Shown piece after piece: positions 49,800 to 51,641 of a DNA stretch of 51,641 nt; positions within the stretch are counted from its first letter, which is position 1, and every line of letters starts with the position of its first letter. The notes below the pieces were generated by a model. The model made no database searches. It was not told where the DNA came from and saw nothing but the letters and a program-made list of their open reading frames with translations. Source of the DNA: JARYMI01 sp037444845 (GTDB lineage: Bacteria > Acidobacteriota > Aminicenantia > Aminicenantales > UBA8522); contig JBBILQ010000013.1 of assembly GCA_037444845.1 (NCBI GenBank), forward strand, positions 1-51,641, written 5' to 3'. Position numbers and translations under genes: made by a program.

Positions 49800-51641
49800 A
49801 TGAAAATTTTATCTAGAAATTGCTTTATCTTATTAGCGACCATCTTTTTTCTGTTTTCTCTGGCCGTCTTTGCTGAGGCAACCGCCAATATTTCTCAGAC
49901 TCCCAATGTGGCTTCCTGGGCACCGCGGATAGCGGTCGATTCTGCCGGAAACCTGCACGTTGTCTGGGCTGAGTATTACACGCCTGCCCAACATACCCTC
50001 CCAAACCCGGGAACAGGCGACGCTTTCTACTCGAAGTATGATGTCAGCACTCAGACATGGAGCACGCCGCTCAACATCAGCAACACAGGCCGGGTTAATA
50101 GCAGTGAATACCGGCCCGTTGGGATCGACATTGACGGCGCCAACACGATTTATGTGGTTTATATCGATAATAACATCACCATCTATCTAAAGACTTTTTC
50201 CACGGGCGCTGGTTGGAGCTCTCCTTTCGCTATTTCTACTCATTCAGGAGACGAAATTGACTGCGCCAGGATTGCCGTAGACCCGGCCGGCAACATTTAT
50301 ACGTGCTGGTGGGGCATTTGGTCTGGCGTTGTCTATTCCAGAGCCCGGGTGGGCGGAACCTGGGAAAGCGTCAGAACCTTAAGCGCGGGTCGCAGGTCAA
50401 AGTTCCCCGATATCGCCGTGGGCAGCAATGAGGTCTGGGCAGCGTTTGTTCAACGCGACCCGGCCGAATATTACACGTATTACGTCAGACGGAGCAAAAG
50501 CCTTAACGCGTCCTGGTCTTCTCCTGTGATTGTCCACCAGAGTCCGCCTGAGAACGGCCATGAATTCCCGGCCATTGAAATAGATGGCAATGAAACACCT
50601 CATATCATCTGGATGCTCCGCGTCCACCATACATTATCTTACGACCGATGGACTGTCTACTCCCACTGGACTGGGGCCGGGTGGACTGCTCCCTTTTACA
50701 TTTCCACGCAGGCTCTGCTCCACTATCCTTCTCTCCATGAAAGAGGGAATAACCTTTATGCGATCTATCAGTACGGGTCCTGGGGAAACGGAGTCGCTGC
50801 TCTCTACAACACGCGCATAAGCGGCGCCTGGACCGGGCAGACGACTGTGCCCAACTCTGTCGGCGTCACGTACGTCGATGTCTCAACAAGCCCAACCCAG
50901 GATAAGGTTTATTTCGTCTGGGATGCAAGAGGAGAGATCTGGTGCAACATGGGCGCAACAGGCCCGCCGCCTCCCCCACCGCCCGGATACCCTGTGGCCA
51001 GCTTTTCTTTTTCTCCGACCTCGGGGAACGCTCCCTTGACAGTCACGTTCGATGCTTCGGCCTCTTATGACCCCGACGGGACGATCGTTAGCTATGCATG
51101 GAGCTTCGGCACAGGAGCCACTGGGTCTGGCCGGGTGACCAGCCATACGTACACGACTGCCGGCACCTTCACGATAAGGCTCACTGTCACGGATAACGAA
51201 GGAAAAACCGGCAGCACCACCAGAACCATTACAGTTCAACAGGTTAACTATCCTCCGAATGCGGAATTCAGCTTCTCTCCGACGACCGGAATTTATCCCC
51301 TCCGGGTCACTTTTGACGCTTCTGCCTCCACGGACCCCGACGGCAGCATCGTCCTGTATAGCTGGGAGTTCGGTGACGGGGCCACAGGCTCTGGCAGGGT
51401 CGTCACTCACACTTTTTCCATCAGGCTCACTGTCAGGGATGATAGAAACGCCACCGCCTCCAAGATCCGCACGATTGAAGTCCTGCGGCTTTTCCAGCCG
51501 CTCAATATCCGCTGGCAGACCCATGTCGACAAAAGCCTTTTCCAGACGCGCTACGTCACCGAGGTGAAATGGGATAAAAACCCGCAGAATGACCAGCTCG
51601 GGGCCCAGTTCGGCGTCCAGATCGTCCGCTACAGGATTTGG
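49800..51641 (+). CDS. Exported PKD-domain surface protein (incomplete, runs off window)
   Basis: The frame is open from ATG 49800 to the last base, 614 codons, and continues beyond the window. A signal peptide (MKILSRNCFILLATIFFLFS, then LAVFAEA) starts the protein. Residues about 30-390 form a sialidase- or BNR-like propeller with repeated short motifs such as PRIAVDSAGNLHVVW, IAVDPAGNIYTCWW and PAIEIDGNETPHIIW. After a poly-Pro linker come two PKD domains (VASFSFSPTSGNAPLTVTFD and AEFSFSPTTGIYPLRVTFDA). The second PKD lacks about six residues before FSIRLTV compared with the first. The catalytic Asp-box residues of true sialidases are not clear, so binding or adhesion is the safer call. 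GGAG lies six bases before the start. Confidence 0.8.
   Translation, partial: MKILSRNCFILLATIFFLFSLAVFAEATANISQTPNVASWAPRIAVDSAGNLHVVWAEYYTPAQHTLPNPGTGDAFYSKYDVSTQTWSTPLNISNTGRVNSSEYRPVGIDIDGANTIYVVYIDNNITIYLKTFSTGAGWSSPFAISTHSGDEIDCARIAVDPAGNIYTCWWGIWSGVVYSRARVGGTWESVRTLSAGRRSKFPDIAVGSNEVWAAFVQRDPAEYYTYYVRRSKSLNASWSSPVIVHQSPPENGHEFPAIEIDGNETPHIIWMLRVHHTLSYDRWTVYSHWTGAGWTAPFYISTQALLHYPSLHERGNNLYAIYQYGSWGNGVAALYNTRISGAWTGQTTVPNSVGVTYVDVSTSPTQDKVYFVWDARGEIWCNMGATGPPPPPPPGYPVASFSFSPTSGNAPLTVTFDASASYDPDGTIVSYAWSFGTGATGSGRVTSHTYTTAGTFTIRLTVTDNEGKTGSTTRTITVQQVNYPPNAEFSFSPTTGIYPLRVTFDASASTDPDGSIVLYSWEFGDGATGSGRVVTHTFSIRLTVRDDRNATASKIRTIEVLRLFQPLNIRWQTHVDKSLFQTRYVTEVKWDKNPQNDQLGAQFGVQIVRYRIW

Noticed and set aside
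1..51641. CRISPR arrays, rRNA genes or an integrase-bounded island
   Set aside because: No regularly spaced repeats, rRNA motifs or recombinase genes were found on either strand.

Overview
The window reads as a chromosome segment of a Gram-negative, saccharolytic, probably anaerobic bacterium. The best match I can offer is the Acidobacteriota / Candidatus Aminicenantes type. This rests on an Oar-like TonB receptor with a carboxypeptidase-regulatory N-terminus, sulfatase-TPR fusions, many exported glycosidases, and a B12-dependent ribonucleotide reductase. It is an inference from gene content, not a phylogenetic placement.

Layout. Positions 200-5590 (minus) hold a sodium:solute symporter operon with three small membrane-protein genes, two of them very short, then a large TonB-dependent receptor. 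The receptor faces a divergent LacI-family regulator across a clear LacI-type operator. Positions 6900-12970 (minus) are a tight operon: GH116 glycosidase, sulfatase-like/TPR protein, TPR protein. Positions 13100-17700 (minus) carry an amino-sugar block: SIS-domain protein, MFS sugar transporter, YdjC-type deacetylase and NagA. A VapBC pair (17932-18568, plus) follows. Positions 18600-24060 (minus) hold an exported aldo/keto reductase with Fe-S motifs, a LolA/PDZ-like protein, an S9 peptidase and a ROK kinase. Positions 24410-31760 (minus) encode GH42, GH18, GH2 beta-mannosidase and GH88/105 enzymes, divergent from nagB at 31991. Next come an M24 peptidase, a methyltransferase with a zinc ribbon behind a structured leader, a drug-type MFS pump, and an exported glycogen-debranching-like glycosidase.

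The interval 39650-42310 is a patch of rearranged DNA. It contains a broken VapC, an orphan gene, a Spy/CpxP-like periplasmic gene whose 3' end has been replaced by a CGNR zinc-finger tail, an AT-rich HepT-MntA toxin-antitoxin pair, and a second degenerate copy of the same CGNR tail. Beyond it lie a large beta-propeller/FN3/CFI-box surface protein, a divergent AIR-synthase-like / thiamine-binding-protein pair, nrdJ, an adenosine-specific kinase family protein, and the start of a PKD-domain surface protein that runs off the window.

Working model (inference): exported hydrolases (GH116, GH42, GH18, GH2, GH88/105, the debranching-like enzyme and YdjC) cut a GlcNAc- and mannose-containing glycan. 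TonB and MFS/SSS transporters import the products. ROK kinase, NagA and NagB then feed GlcNAc to fructose-6-phosphate, with LacI controlling at least the receptor. No SusD partner is visible beside the receptor.

Repeats: a 156-bp TA-flanked palindromic element (MITE-like) occurs twice in opposite orientation, at 15493 and 48945, 155 of 156 bases identical. A second dispersed palindromic repeat occurs at 105 and 46652. No rRNA, tRNA or CRISPR was found.
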